A stretch of DNA of 64,000 nucleotides from Chitinophagaceae bacterium (lineage in GTDB: Bacteria; Bacteroidota; Bacteroidia; Chitinophagales; Chitinophagaceae), in the NCBI GenBank assembly GCA_023957155.1, contig JAMLHK010000001.1, forward strand, positions 248,001 to 312,000, given 5' to 3'. The position numbers and the translations under genes are program-made. Below the pieces are notes generated by a model that was not told the DNA's origin, searched no databases, and saw nothing but the letters and a program-made list of their open reading frames with translations. Each line of letters starts with the position of its first letter. Positions within the stretch are counted from its first letter, which is position 1. Below are positions 55,135-63,919 of this stretch, in pieces.

Positions 55135-56661
55135 ATGTCATCAACAAAAAAAGTACGTGTACGATTTGCTCCCAGTCCCACCGGCGGACTGCACCTGGGT
55201 GGTGTAAGAACCGTTTTGTATAATTATTTATTTGCAAAGCACCATGGGGGAGATTTTATCCTTCGCATTGAAGATACCGACCAGAATCGCTATATGCCCG
55301 GCGCGGAAGACTATATCTTCAACTGCCTGAAATGGACAGGATTAGAACCGGATGAAAGCCCTGTACACGGAGGGGCATTTGGACCTTACCGCCAGAGTGA
55401 AAGAAAACCCCTCTACCGGCAATACGCTGAGCAGTTAGTAAAAAACGGCAATGCATACTATGCATTTGATACGCCTGAAGAGCTGGAGAAGATGAGAGCA
55501 AACTTTAAAACAGAACAAAACCCTTCTCCTCAATACGATCATACCATTCGTTCTGCCATGCGTAACTCCCTTACCCTGCCGGCTAACGAAGTGGAAAAAC
55601 TTTTAGCAGAAAATGTAAGGCATGTGATACGGATAAAGATGCCGGAAAATGAAACCGTATGCTTTACCGACATGATCCGGGGGGAAGTGAGTTTTAACAC
55701 CTCGGTGGTGGATGATAAAGTACTGCTGAAAGCAGACGGTATGCCCACTTATCACCTGGCGGTAGTAGTAGATGACTACCTGATGCAGATCAGCCACGCT
55801 TTTCGCGGTGAGGAGTGGCTGCCCAGCGCCCCGGTGCATATTTTATTATGGAAGTACCTGTTTGGAGCTGATGCCATGCCGCAATGGGCACACCTGCCAC
55901 TGATACTCGGACCCAATGGTAAGCTCAGCAAAAGAGATGGGGCTAAATACGGCTTCCCGGTATTTGCCATGAACTGGACTAACCCGGCAACCGGCGAGCT
56001 TACCGAAGGATTTAAAGAAAAAGGATTTTTGCCGGAGGCATTCATTAACCTGCTGGCGGTATTAGGATGGAACGATGGCAGCGAGCAGGAAATATTTACT
56101 AAACCGGAGCTGATTGAAAAATTTTCTATAGAAAGAGTGCACAGCGGTGGCGCAAAATTCGATTACGAAAAAGCAAAATGGTTCAATCATGAATGGATAA
56201 AAAAGCTACAGGCTTCAGATTACCAGTTACAGGTAAAGGAGCTATTGGAAAATAAGGGCATAGCCGTAACAGATCAGGCACAATTTATACCGGTGCTGGA
56301 TCTGGTAAAGGAACGCTGCATTTTACTACCCGATTTTGTGGAGCAGGCCGGTTTCTTTTTTAAAGCACCGGAAAAATATGATTTAGATGCCATAAAGCCC
56401 AAATGGAATGAATCCAAACAATCATTTTTCGTAGCGCTGATCCGTAGCTTTGAATTAAGCAACACCTGGAATGCGCATGACTTAGAAACCGGCTTTAAGG
56501 AAATGGCGGCAGCCCGCCAGATCAAGCCCGGTGAACTTTTACTGCCACTTCGTATTATGCTGGTAGGCGGTAAATTTGGCCCGGGTGTATTCCAGATCGC
56601 GGAGTTATTGGGAAAGGAAGAAACCGTTACCCGAATAAAATATCTGCTCACGCTGCTATAA
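55135..56661 (+). CDS. gltX: Glutamate-tRNA ligase
   Basis: This 508-aa class I aminoacyl-tRNA synthetase charges tRNA-Glu. The N-terminal Rossmann fold has the HIGH-type motif APSPTGGLHLGG (residues 12-23), and the KMSKS-type loop reads KLSKRDG. An all-helical anticodon-binding half follows, ending with GGKFGPGVFQIAELLG. Length is standard. I start at MSSTKKVRVR, which lies next to a -7 element so that the transcript may have almost no leader. Whether it also makes Glu-tRNA-Gln cannot be told; no gatCAB genes are in the window. Confidence 0.97.
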   Translation: MSSTKKVRVRFAPSPTGGLHLGGVRTVLYNYLFAKHHGGDFILRIEDTDQNRYMPGAEDYIFNCLKWTGLEPDESPVHGGAFGPYRQSERKPLYRQYAEQLVKNGNAYYAFDTPEELEKMRANFKTEQNPSPQYDHTIRSAMRNSLTLPANEVEKLLAENVRHVIRIKMPENETVCFTDMIRGEVSFNTSVVDDKVLLKADGMPTYHLAVVVDDYLMQISHAFRGEEWLPSAPVHILLWKYLFGADAMPQWAHLPLILGPNGKLSKRDGAKYGFPVFAMNWTNPATGELTEGFKEKGFLPEAFINLLAVLGWNDGSEQEIFTKPELIEKFSIERVHSGGAKFDYEKAKWFNHEWIKKLQASDYQLQVKELLENKGIAVTDQAQFIPVLDLVKERCILLPDFVEQAGFFFKAPEKYDLDAIKPKWNESKQSFFVALIRSFELSNTWNAHDLETGFKEMAAARQIKPGELLLPLRIMLVGGKFGPGVFQIAELLGKEETVTRIKYLLTLL

Positions 56662-56868
56662 TTACGGAGATACCACGATGAAGCTCCCCGCAGCATCTCG
56701 TTCTACCCGGGTTTCCGGATGTATTCTACCGCACCGGTGACATCCGGCTGAGATGTGGCCTGTTACCGGGTACAGAGGGCAGGTGAAGTCAACTATTCCC
56801 ATCCCTTTTGTACAACGGATTTTATTAAAATCCGGTTCACCTTTTTTGCATTTGCCTGATATCATAGT

Positions 56869-58089
56869 ATGATGAACGCATTATTTCCGGCAGCAGGCTT
56901 CCTGATCATATTATCATTAATAGCCTGCCAGTCCCCTACCGATCAATACAATACCCACCATTCAATGGATACCCATAAACCGGCTACCTCTTTTGAAGCA
57001 GGGAAAGACTATACGGAGTTCAAACGAGTGAAGCTCATGGACCGGCAGGGATTTGCACAACCCGTGGAAGCCCTGAGTATGCTTATTCCATCGGGATGGA
57101 ACTACGAAGGAGACATTATCTGGACGGCGCCCGGGCAACCCTGCGCAGGCACCAATTTATTTTTCAGCGCCCAATCTCCCGATGCAACATCCCGCTTCGA
57201 CATTCTTCCCAATTTCACCTGGAGCTGGAGCCCCGATCCCCAGCTCAATGCCATCAGCCAGCAATATAACACCGGGCGATTTTGCAATGTAGGGGAACCT
57301 ATAGATGCCAGACAGTTTGTAGAACAGGTATGGGCTAAGGAACTGGGCAACCCGGAAATCACAGATATAAAAATCAACCCGGATGCCATTGCCACTATGG
57401 GAGAAAACGATGAAAAACAACGAAGGGAAATGATGAGATATGGCAGTGCCGGTATAGATTTTCAACATTCCGCTGTTACCGCAAGAGTGAACTGGTCCGA
57501 TGGACGATCCGGTATACTGTTCTGCAAAGTAACCAATGCGGTCAACTATATCCCTAATCAATACAATGGTAGTATACAAGCAAGTTATATCAGTAGTACA
57601 TCCAGAGTGCTTTATATCTTTCCCAAAACAGAGCAGGACAACGCAGAACAGGTAATGACTGTTGTTGTAACGGGTGTTCGAACTAATCCTGCCTGGAAAC
57701 AGGCATCAGAAGATTTCTGGCGCGACGTAAGAGAAAAAAATCACGTTGCTCATATAGGGCGTATAAGAATGATGGACGAACAAACGCGCCAGATAGCCAA
57801 TCAGGCTATTCAAAAGGGGAACCAGCGGCTTGCCGACATGGATAACCAGATGCGCAGCTGGGAAGCCCGTCAAAGCACAAATGACAGAATCCATAATGAT
57901 TTTATTAAAACCATCAGGGGAGTAGAGCATTACCAGGATGCCACAGGTACGGTTGAGCTCAGTTCAGGATATAACCATGCCTGGAGCCGTGGAGACGGAA
58001 CCAGCTTTATCATGACCAACAATCCTAACTTCGATCCTTCTTCCGTATTCCGGGATCAAAGCTGGACCGAGATGAAAAAAACAGACTAA
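56869..58089 (+). CDS. Lipoprotein of unknown function
   Basis: This 406-aa protein begins with a lipoprotein signal (MMNALFPAAGFLIILSLIAC, Cys 20). Its mature part has a beta-rich section of about 270 residues (PVEALSMLIPSGWNYEGDIIW is followed by an AGTNLFFSAQSPD segment). A helical region follows (DEQTRQIANQAIQKGNQRLADMD) and then a C-terminal piece with GTVELSSGYNHAWSRGDG. This resembles conserved hypothetical proteins that share a lipid-anchored globular domain, but I know of no assigned function. It follows gltX after 207 bp, without shared context. Confidence 0.75.
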   Translation: MMNALFPAAGFLIILSLIACQSPTDQYNTHHSMDTHKPATSFEAGKDYTEFKRVKLMDRQGFAQPVEALSMLIPSGWNYEGDIIWTAPGQPCAGTNLFFSAQSPDATSRFDILPNFTWSWSPDPQLNAISQQYNTGRFCNVGEPIDARQFVEQVWAKELGNPEITDIKINPDAIATMGENDEKQRREMMRYGSAGIDFQHSAVTARVNWSDGRSGILFCKVTNAVNYIPNQYNGSIQASYISSTSRVLYIFPKTEQDNAEQVMTVVVTGVRTNPAWKQASEDFWRDVREKNHVAHIGRIRMMDEQTRQIANQAIQKGNQRLADMDNQMRSWEARQSTNDRIHNDFIKTIRGVEHYQDATGTVELSSGYNHAWSRGDGTSFIMTNNPNFDPSSVFRDQSWTEMKKTD

Positions 58090-58141
58090 CCCCAACGCAG
58101 CGTACATACAAAGCGTTTCCGGGGAGCCTTGATCGTTGAGG

Positions 58142-58351
58142 TTATCCCTTTTTCTTTTTGCAGGTGCTGATCCCGAAAGGTAGATACAAAGGGCAAAAGC
58201 TGATAAAAGAAGTAATGACAAATACGATGGCAAAAATACCCAGGATTGCAGCCAGCGTACCGGAGATCACATTTGTAAAATACAATACGGCAATCAAAAC
58301 GGCGAGGAGAATACGTATGGTTTTGTCTGATGCTCCCATATTTTTTTTCAT
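58142..58351 (-). CDS. DUF2892 small membrane protein
   Basis: This 69-aa protein has two membrane helices (TIRILLAVLIAVLYFTNVISG and LAAILGIFAIVFVITSFISF) and the DUF2892 signature ending CPLYLPFGISTCKKK. The same unit forms the membrane part of YgaP, a membrane rhodanese of E. coli. It starts 21 bp after the persulfide dioxygenase-rhodanese gene on the same strand, so the two are likely one transcript and act together in sulfane-sulfur handling. The two Cys near the C-terminus could carry persulfide; this is inference. Confidence 0.87.
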   Translation of the reverse strand: MKKNMGASDKTIRILLAVLIAVLYFTNVISGTLAAILGIFAIVFVITSFISFCPLYLPFGISTCKKKKG

Positions 58352-58372
58352 ATACTTGTTCTTTTTTGATTA

Positions 58373-59788
58373 CTAATTAGCACAGGATGTTATAAGATAT
58401 GCATTAGGCTCTCCCTGTATTTCTATCCATTCTTTCATCCCACCCGAATAGCTTTTCACGTTCCCAAAACCATTTCTTCTCAAAATGGAACAGGCTATAG
58501 CCGAACGATCTCCCGACTGGCAATAAACAATTACCCGTTTCTTCCTGCTGATTTTATGGAGCTGGTCAACCAGGGTTCCTACAAAAATATGATCTGCTCC
58601 TTCGATATGTCCCGCTTCGTATTCCGTCAATCCGCGAACATCCACAATCTGAACATTTTCTTTACCTACGCAGGCTTTAAATTCGTCTATAGTGATCACA
58701 TCAGCTTTTTGTAGTTCCAGTCCCGTTTCACTCACGTCCGAAATATACCCGTAGATATTGTCCAGTCCAATGCGCATCAGTTTCCTGGTCAGGTCCTCCA
58801 TCTGGTCATCCTCCGCTACAAGTATAAACTGCTCCTGGTAGTTAAGCAGCCATCCTGCCCATGTAGAAAAAGAATTGTTACCCTGGATATTTAAGCTCCC
58901 CGGGATAAAGCCTTTAGCAAAATCAGTTTTATTCCGGGTATCAATTATTTTCAACTCTTTATGATAGGCAGAAAGAAATTGCTCCTTTGTCAGCTTAGGA
59001 TGCTTTGGTACTTCTATCAACAAGGGACGGTTTACCTTATTCAGGTGCTTCATCATCGCAAAATACTTCGGAGGCTCCGGCTGATCGGCCAAAAGAAAAT
59101 CTATAAAAGCCTTTTCATCTTCACCATACTGAAATGCCCAGTTGCGGATTTTCTCATATCCCGTTGTAGAACTGTGAACCGCACCCAGCGCTTTACCACA
59201 GGCCGACCCTGCTCCATGGGCAGGCCAGACCTGTACATAATCGGGCAAAGCGGCAAAGCGTTTAAGCGACCGGAACATCTGTTTTGCCCCCACTTCTTTT
59301 GTGCCTATTATACCGGCTGCTTTTTCGAGCAAATCCGGGCGACCAATATCACCTACAAACACAAAATCCCCGGTAAATAACATAACGGGCTGCTCTGAAG
59401 CCGGATGGTCAGTAAGCAGAAAGCTGATACTCTCCGGCGTGTGGCCGGGTGTATGGATCACGCCTAAGGAAAGATTTCCAACTTTTATTACATCACCGTC
59501 TTTAAGCCCGGTATGATTAAACTCGTATTGCCAGTCTTTTCCTCCTTCGTTAGAAAGATACATTTTTGCTCCTGTTACCGCAGCCAATTCCCTCGAACCA
59601 CATAAAAAATCCGCATGAATATGTGTTTCGGTAATATGTGTAATAACAAGGTTATTTTCCTCGGCAATCTTTAAGTAGACGTCAATATCGCGTTGCGCAT
59701 CAATAACAATTGCTTCCCGGGTAGCCTGACAACCGATGAAATAACTGCCCTGTGCTAAACTTTTATCATAAACGTGCTGAAAAAACAT
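58373..59788 (-). CDS. CstB-like persulfide dioxygenase-rhodanese fusion
   Basis: This 471-aa protein has three domains. An MBL-fold persulfide dioxygenase (about 1-240) carries the non-heme iron site H56-x-H58-x-D60, a later His in HTPGHTPES, and FTGDFVFVGDIGRPDLL. A pseudo-rhodanese (about 265-350) has AEDDQ where a catalytic Cys would be. An active-looking rhodanese (about 365-465) has C423 in VYCQSGDRSA. The same order (dioxygenase, inactive rhodanese, active rhodanese) is known for Staphylococcus CstB, which oxidises persulfides to thiosulfate. It probably detoxifies sulfide and polysulfide in the cytosol. DUF2892 follows. Confidence 0.9.
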   Translation of the reverse strand: MFFQHVYDKSLAQGSYFIGCQATREAIVIDAQRDIDVYLKIAEENNLVITHITETHIHADFLCGSRELAAVTGAKMYLSNEGGKDWQYEFNHTGLKDGDVIKVGNLSLGVIHTPGHTPESISFLLTDHPASEQPVMLFTGDFVFVGDIGRPDLLEKAAGIIGTKEVGAKQMFRSLKRFAALPDYVQVWPAHGAGSACGKALGAVHSSTTGYEKIRNWAFQYGEDEKAFIDFLLADQPEPPKYFAMMKHLNKVNRPLLIEVPKHPKLTKEQFLSAYHKELKIIDTRNKTDFAKGFIPGSLNIQGNNSFSTWAGWLLNYQEQFILVAEDDQMEDLTRKLMRIGLDNIYGYISDVSETGLELQKADVITIDEFKACVGKENVQIVDVRGLTEYEAGHIEGADHIFVGTLVDQLHKISRKKRVIVYCQSGDRSAIACSILRRNGFGNVKSYSGGMKEWIEIQGEPNAYLITSCAN

Positions 59789-60132
59789 ATTACTGATTGA
59801 AATGAAAAGAAAAGCAAATTTACAATGTTTCTTACTCTTATACTGTGACTTAAGTTACCGTGTATATTTAGATTGTTCAGCTACCGCTTTCGATATTGCC
59901 GGCTATTTCCGGGATAAATGTTACGAATATTTAACATACAGGAACCCAAATCTGTGGATACAATAATATATAATATTACCTCATATAATAATTTCATTAT
60001 GTGATATGTTTTGTTTATTTTCAGTAGACTAATCCTGTCCTCACCAGTATAATAAATATCCTTTTCATCACTGGTTATACATTATTGATCCAACCTGCCG
60101 GAAGCTTCCCAACATCTAAAACAAATTATTGT
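59789..60132. other. Divergent intergenic region
   Basis: This 344-bp AT-rich spacer separates the CstB-like gene from the TPR lipoprotein gene. It holds the minus-strand -7 element at 59815-59822. I see no ORF or strong hairpin. Confidence 0.45.
59815..59822 (-). promoter_or_regulatory. -7 promoter element for the CstB-like gene
   Basis: The minus strand reads TAAATTTG (TAnnTTTG), 26 nt before the ATG at 59788. Confidence 0.5.
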
Positions 60133-61866
60133 ATGTATCACCGCTACTTACCGGTCTTCTCCATCGCAATGCTTTTTGCCTGCGATAACCATAACGGCAG
60201 CGAAGAAAAACAGTCAGCCGGTAAAGACCTGCAGGCCATTGGCTGTTACAGCTCCCGGACAAGTGATAAAGACTGGTATACTTCAGGGAAAAAAGCGCCC
60301 CTGTTTGAAAAGCTGGATGGTATTGATTTCCCCATCTCCGCTTCCAATAAAGAAACACAGGCATATTTCAACCAGGGATTGATGCTGGCGTATGGATTTA
60401 ACCATGCCGAAGCGGCAAGATCATTTTATGAAGCAACCCGGTCAGACTCTTCCTGCGCCATGGCTTATTGGGGATTTGCGTATGTGTTAGGTCCTAATTA
60501 CAACGGGGGAATGGAAGAAGATAATTTTCAACGGGCTTACGAGGCAGCAGCGAAAGCAAAGTCGCTTAGCCGGAACTGTACACCAAAAGAAACAGCACTG
60601 ATCGAAGCATTAGCTGCCCGATATACGGCAGAGCCTCCGGCAGACCGCAGCCCATTGGATATTGCCTACGCTGAAGCTATGAAAAAAGTGTATGCACAAT
60701 ATCCCGGCGATCCTGATATCGGGGCATTGTATGCCGAATCGTTAATGAACCTGCATCCCTGGGACCTGTATGATAAGGATACTAAGGCGCCCAAGGCGTG
60801 GACCCCTGCACTGCTGAATGTATTGGAGCATCTCATTAAAATAAATCCCCGGCATCCCGGCGCCCATCATTTTTATATCCACGCGATGGAGGCTTCCTCC
60901 ACACCCGAGAAAGCAATGAACAGCGCAAAACAATTAGAGACCTTAGTACCGGGTTCGGGGCACCTAGTGCACATGCCCTCGCACATTTATATCAACACAG
61001 GCGACTATCACCTGGGCTCGCTCTCCAACATCCGTGCGGTGGAGGTTGACAGCCTGTACACCACAGCCTGCCATGCACAGGGCGTTTACCCCTTATCGTA
61101 TTACCCGCATAATTATCATTTCCTGGCTGCAACGGCCACACTCGAAGGAAATTCAAAATTAGCCTGGGAAGCGTCAAAGAAATTACAGGAGCATACCGCA
61201 ACAGATATTATGCGTACGCCCGGATGGGGAACATTACAGCATTATTATACCATCCCCTATTATATAGCTGTAAAGTTTTCCATGTGGGATACTATCCTTT
61301 CGATCCCGGCTCCCGCAAAAGACCTGGTATATCCCCGGGCGATCCTGCATTACGCCAGGGGCATGGCCTACCTGGGAAAACAGGATATTTCAAGCGCACA
61401 AAAGGAAATGGACAGCCTGCAGGTATTAGCTGCCGACACTTCCCTTCAGCAGCTTACCGTTTGGGGGATCAATACCACCGCCGACCTGGCGCAGATCGCC
61501 TCAAAAGTACTGGGAGGAGGAATTGCATTCAAACAAACCCGGGTAGATGAATCCATTGCTTTACTGCAGGAAGCCGTTGCCATTGAAGATAACCTCAACT
61601 ATAATGAGCCACCCGACTGGTTCTTCTCCGTCCGGCATCATTTAGGAGCGATACTGCTCAAGGCAGAAAAATACGGAGAAGCCGAAAAGGTTTATAACCG
61701 CGATTTACAAACCTGGCGGAAAAACGGGTGGGCATTAATAGGATTACATCATGCACTGGCATTACAAAAAAAGCATAGGGAAGCGCAAAGCGTTAAATCT
61801 GCTTTTGAAGCAGCCTGGCAATACGCCGACTTCGACATCCTGTCATCTTCAAGCATTGTGGAATAG
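60133..61866 (+). CDS. TPR-containing lipoprotein
   Basis: Starting at MYHRYLPVFSIAMLFAC (Cys 17, lipobox) this is 577 aa; the 16 residues upstream in frame do not look like a signal. The body is helical repeats: FNQGLMLAYGFNHAEAARSFYEATRSDSSCAMAYWGFAY is a clear tetratricopeptide pair, and further repeats end with LLKAEKYGEAEKVYNRDLQTWRKNG. The AHHFYIHAMEAS and HLVHMPSHIYINTGDY segments are conserved in a wider family of bacterial TPR proteins sometimes found with cytochrome or copper-oxidase genes. Precise role unknown; it is a periplasm-facing scaffold. Confidence 0.85.
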   Translation: MYHRYLPVFSIAMLFACDNHNGSEEKQSAGKDLQAIGCYSSRTSDKDWYTSGKKAPLFEKLDGIDFPISASNKETQAYFNQGLMLAYGFNHAEAARSFYEATRSDSSCAMAYWGFAYVLGPNYNGGMEEDNFQRAYEAAAKAKSLSRNCTPKETALIEALAARYTAEPPADRSPLDIAYAEAMKKVYAQYPGDPDIGALYAESLMNLHPWDLYDKDTKAPKAWTPALLNVLEHLIKINPRHPGAHHFYIHAMEASSTPEKAMNSAKQLETLVPGSGHLVHMPSHIYINTGDYHLGSLSNIRAVEVDSLYTTACHAQGVYPLSYYPHNYHFLAATATLEGNSKLAWEASKKLQEHTATDIMRTPGWGTLQHYYTIPYYIAVKFSMWDTILSIPAPAKDLVYPRAILHYARGMAYLGKQDISSAQKEMDSLQVLAADTSLQQLTVWGINTTADLAQIASKVLGGGIAFKQTRVDESIALLQEAVAIEDNLNYNEPPDWFFSVRHHLGAILLKAEKYGEAEKVYNRDLQTWRKNGWALIGLHHALALQKKHREAQSVKSAFEAAWQYADFDILSSSSIVE

Positions 61867-62012
61867 AAAGGGCGATGATAAGGGCTATATAAAAAGTTCG
61901 CCTTGTGAATGAAGTGAAGCGCCGTTGTCATTGCAACAAAGACACTTGAAAAAGGAGTTGCTATTCACAATAAATTAACAGCTTTTACCTTTTTAATTGA
62001 AATGAGATTCAA

Positions 62013-62582
62013 ATGATTAGAATTGTATCAGTTTGTCTGATGATTTTATGTTGGAATATATCCTGCAAAAAAAGTAACACCTCCAATTGTAATAATAGCC
62101 CGTGGTACCAGGATGGTGTTCGCCTGGCCTATAAAAATGATATGCAGCTCATAGCCGTAGATTCAATCCGGGTATTTGTAAAGAAAATTAACCAAAATAA
62201 GGTACGATCAATGTCTGATATTGGATTCTCCGAGCCCGAAGGATATCTTGAAATTTGCGGAGGGAAAATGTATAAAGCCAGTTCTCAAAAATTTAATGAT
62301 AGCCAATTGTTATATGATCTTAACGGAAATATTGGCGACAGGTGGACTGTAGAAACTACAGAGGAAACAGGTCGAAATATTGTCAATATCGTAACCCTAA
62401 AAGAAAAATCTGTTTCTGTAACAGTTCCATTCGGAACATTCAATACAACCATATTTGAAATGGAGACCATGCATAACGGTAGTTCTTATCAAACGGCTAA
62501 GGTTTATATTACGGATGACCACGGGGTTGTAAAATTAGATGGCACTGTTGCATATTATGAGTTGGGAGAAAGAAATTTTTAG
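62013..62582 (+). CDS. Small lipoprotein of unknown function
   Basis: This 189-aa protein has a lipoprotein signal (MIRIVSVCLMILCWNISC, Cys 18). The mature part is beta-rich with segments KMYKASSQKFNDSQLLYDLN, GDRWTVETTEETGRN and TVPFGTFNTTIFEM, giving a calycin-like impression, but I recognise no family. The sequence is more AT-rich than its neighbours. It ends 20 bp before the triple-hairpin repeat, and the DUF1080 gene faces it from the other side. Confidence 0.65.
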   Translation: MIRIVSVCLMILCWNISCKKSNTSNCNNSPWYQDGVRLAYKNDMQLIAVDSIRVFVKKINQNKVRSMSDIGFSEPEGYLEICGGKMYKASSQKFNDSQLLYDLNGNIGDRWTVETTEETGRNIVNIVTLKEKSVSVTVPFGTFNTTIFEMETMHNGSSYQTAKVYITDDHGVVKLDGTVAYYELGERNF

Positions 62583-62601
62583 CTCTGCTATTCACCGCTA
62601 T

Positions 62602-62688
62602 ACGAAGTCTCCGGACTTCGTTACCAATATGTTCTCCCGGGACTCTGTCCCGCAATGCTTTGTGTGTATCAAAGTCGCCCGAGGCGAC
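62602..62688. repeat. Cluster of three perfect hairpins (REP-like element)
   Basis: Within 87 bp lie three separate perfect stem-loops: ACGAAGTC/GACTTCGT (62602-62621, loop TCCG), CGGGAC/GTCCCG (62638-62652, loop TCT) and GTCGCC/GGCGAC (62674-62688, loop CGA). They sit between the 3' ends of two convergent genes and fill the whole spacer. Different stems in one block are typical of repetitive extragenic palindromic elements or small non-autonomous elements. Only one copy is in this window. A terminator function is also possible, but there is no T-run. Confidence 0.75.
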
Positions 62689-62696
62689 ACCCTTCC

Positions 62697-63440
62697 CTAC
62701 AATTTTTCCACTACATGTTCCGGTAAAACATACCCCTCCTCCAGCTCTATTACCTGCAAGTTCCTGAACTCTATCCGGGCGCCTTCTGCTTCCAGGCATA
62801 AATAGCCTTTGCGTTTTGAAGATTGACGAATGCCATTTACGTATTTCCCGTTGACGGATAATTTAATGGTGCCGTCTACGCAAACAACGGTGTAAGTATT
62901 CCATTCCCCCACACCCAGGCACCTGTTCTCTATAGATTTACTCCTTTCACCACGGGGATTATCAGGAATGGTTTTGGTTTTTCCCGCCCCGAAAAGCTCG
63001 CCATGCACATAGGCAATGGGAGGTGTTTCGCCATTGCGTTTATTTTGGTTCACCCAATCCAATTCCAGCATCTGTACCTCCACGCCACTGGGCAGCCGGT
63101 TATGGTCTTCAGGCTGTGCATCGCACCAAACAAAAATTCCCGAATTGCCGCCTTTTTCCATGTGACGCCACTCCACGTGCATAATAAAGTTCTGGTACAT
63201 TCTTTCCGACCGTACCACGCCGATCGGCCAACCTTTACCTACAAGGGTATTTCCTTTTTTATACCAGGTAGTATCCGTAGTATTTACGTCTATCCAGCGT
63301 AAAGGCTCACCCGTTTTATTACCGCTGATCAATTTGTTAAAGTTTTTTCTTTCGCCGAACTCAAAAAGTATTTTCTGTCCGAAGGCGGGAATACATAGTG
63401 CAATATCCAGGATAATGAGGATATGTTTTAAAGATTTCAT
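62697..63440 (-). CDS. DUF1080 (3-keto-disaccharide hydrolase-type) exported protein
   Basis: This 247-aa protein has a signal peptide (about 1-21, ending IPAFGQ) and a concanavalin A-like jelly-roll of the DUF1080 family. Segments seen are [79 protein letters not shown] and [19 protein letters not shown]. Characterised members hydrolyse 3-keto-glycosides, and Bacteroidota often carry many copies. It is likely periplasmic. The promoter element TATATTTG lies at 63479-63486. Confidence 0.92.
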   Translation of the reverse strand: MKSLKHILIILDIALCIPAFGQKILFEFGERKNFNKLISGNKTGEPLRWIDVNTTDTTWYKKGNTLVGKGWPIGVVRSERMYQNFIMHVEWRHMEKGGNSGIFVWCDAQPEDHNRLPSGVEVQMLELDWVNQNKRNGETPPIAYVHGELFGAGKTKTIPDNPRGERSKSIENRCLGVGEWNTYTVVCVDGTIKLSVNGKYVNGIRQSSKRKGYLCLEAEGARIEFRNLQVIELEEGYVLPEHVVEKL

Positions 63441-63478
63441 GTTATTGCTTTAGCTATATAGAGGGGCAATATACGAAG

Positions 63479-63486
63479 CAAATATA
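63479..63486 (-). promoter_or_regulatory. -7 promoter element for the DUF1080 gene
   Basis: The minus strand reads TATATTTG (TAnnTTTG), 38 nt before the ATG at 63440. Confidence 0.45.
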
Positions 63487-63581
63487 TCTGGTATAACATC
63501 AATTATCATATTTCCTATTGGTGGTATATCGCTCGAAAGGTAGAAGTTCAAAAATAAGGAGCTCCTACTGCGATTCCTGAC

Positions 63582-63794
63582 TCATTTACTTCCGTAGTGC
63601 TCCTTCTGTAGGGCATCCCGGATGTCTTTATCCGTAACCGTACTAAAATCAGCCTCACCGGTAATATTTTTCCATTCTTCTTCCAGCTCTTTCCCGAACA
63701 ATTTTACATACACCAGCTTCAGATCTGCTTCATCCATGTAACGAAGCTTATCTACGATCAGGGCAAAAACAGAGGGTGGCGGTTTGGTTCCCAT
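63582..63794 (-). CDS. Small soluble protein, unknown
   Basis: From MGTKPPPSVF this is a 70-aa charged helical protein (LIVDKLRYMDEADLKLVYVKLFGKELEEEWKNI ... DKDIRDALQKEHYGSK). Composition and heptad-like spacing look genuine rather than random. The in-frame ATG at 63800 adds only two residues. I recognise no family. It faces the same way as the DUF1080 gene but 141 bp apart. Confidence 0.55.
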   Translation of the reverse strand: MGTKPPPSVFALIVDKLRYMDEADLKLVYVKLFGKELEEEWKNITGEADFSTVTDKDIRDALQKEHYGSK

Positions 63795-63919
63795 ACACAA
63801 TGTTTATGTGTAATATACGAAATGAGAAAATTATATGCTGAGAGAAAATTTGGCAAGGCAGTTTTAGGAAGTGATGATTCGCCGTAAAATTTTGCATTAA
63901 ATGTAAAGTGATCATTGAT

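Noticed and set aside
54441-55181. Longer polysaccharide deacetylase reading
   Set aside because: The extra 40 residues overlap the divergent gltX gene and its promoter.
56662-56865. 67-codon minus-strand frame between gltX and the lipoprotein gene
   Set aside because: No hydrophobic, charged or repeat pattern of a real protein; it fills a spacer that should hold the promoter of the next gene.
62509-62799. 96-codon minus-strand frame across the triple-hairpin region
   Set aside because: It runs antisense to the end of the lipoprotein gene and out of frame into the DUF1080 gene; the open frame comes from the repeat.
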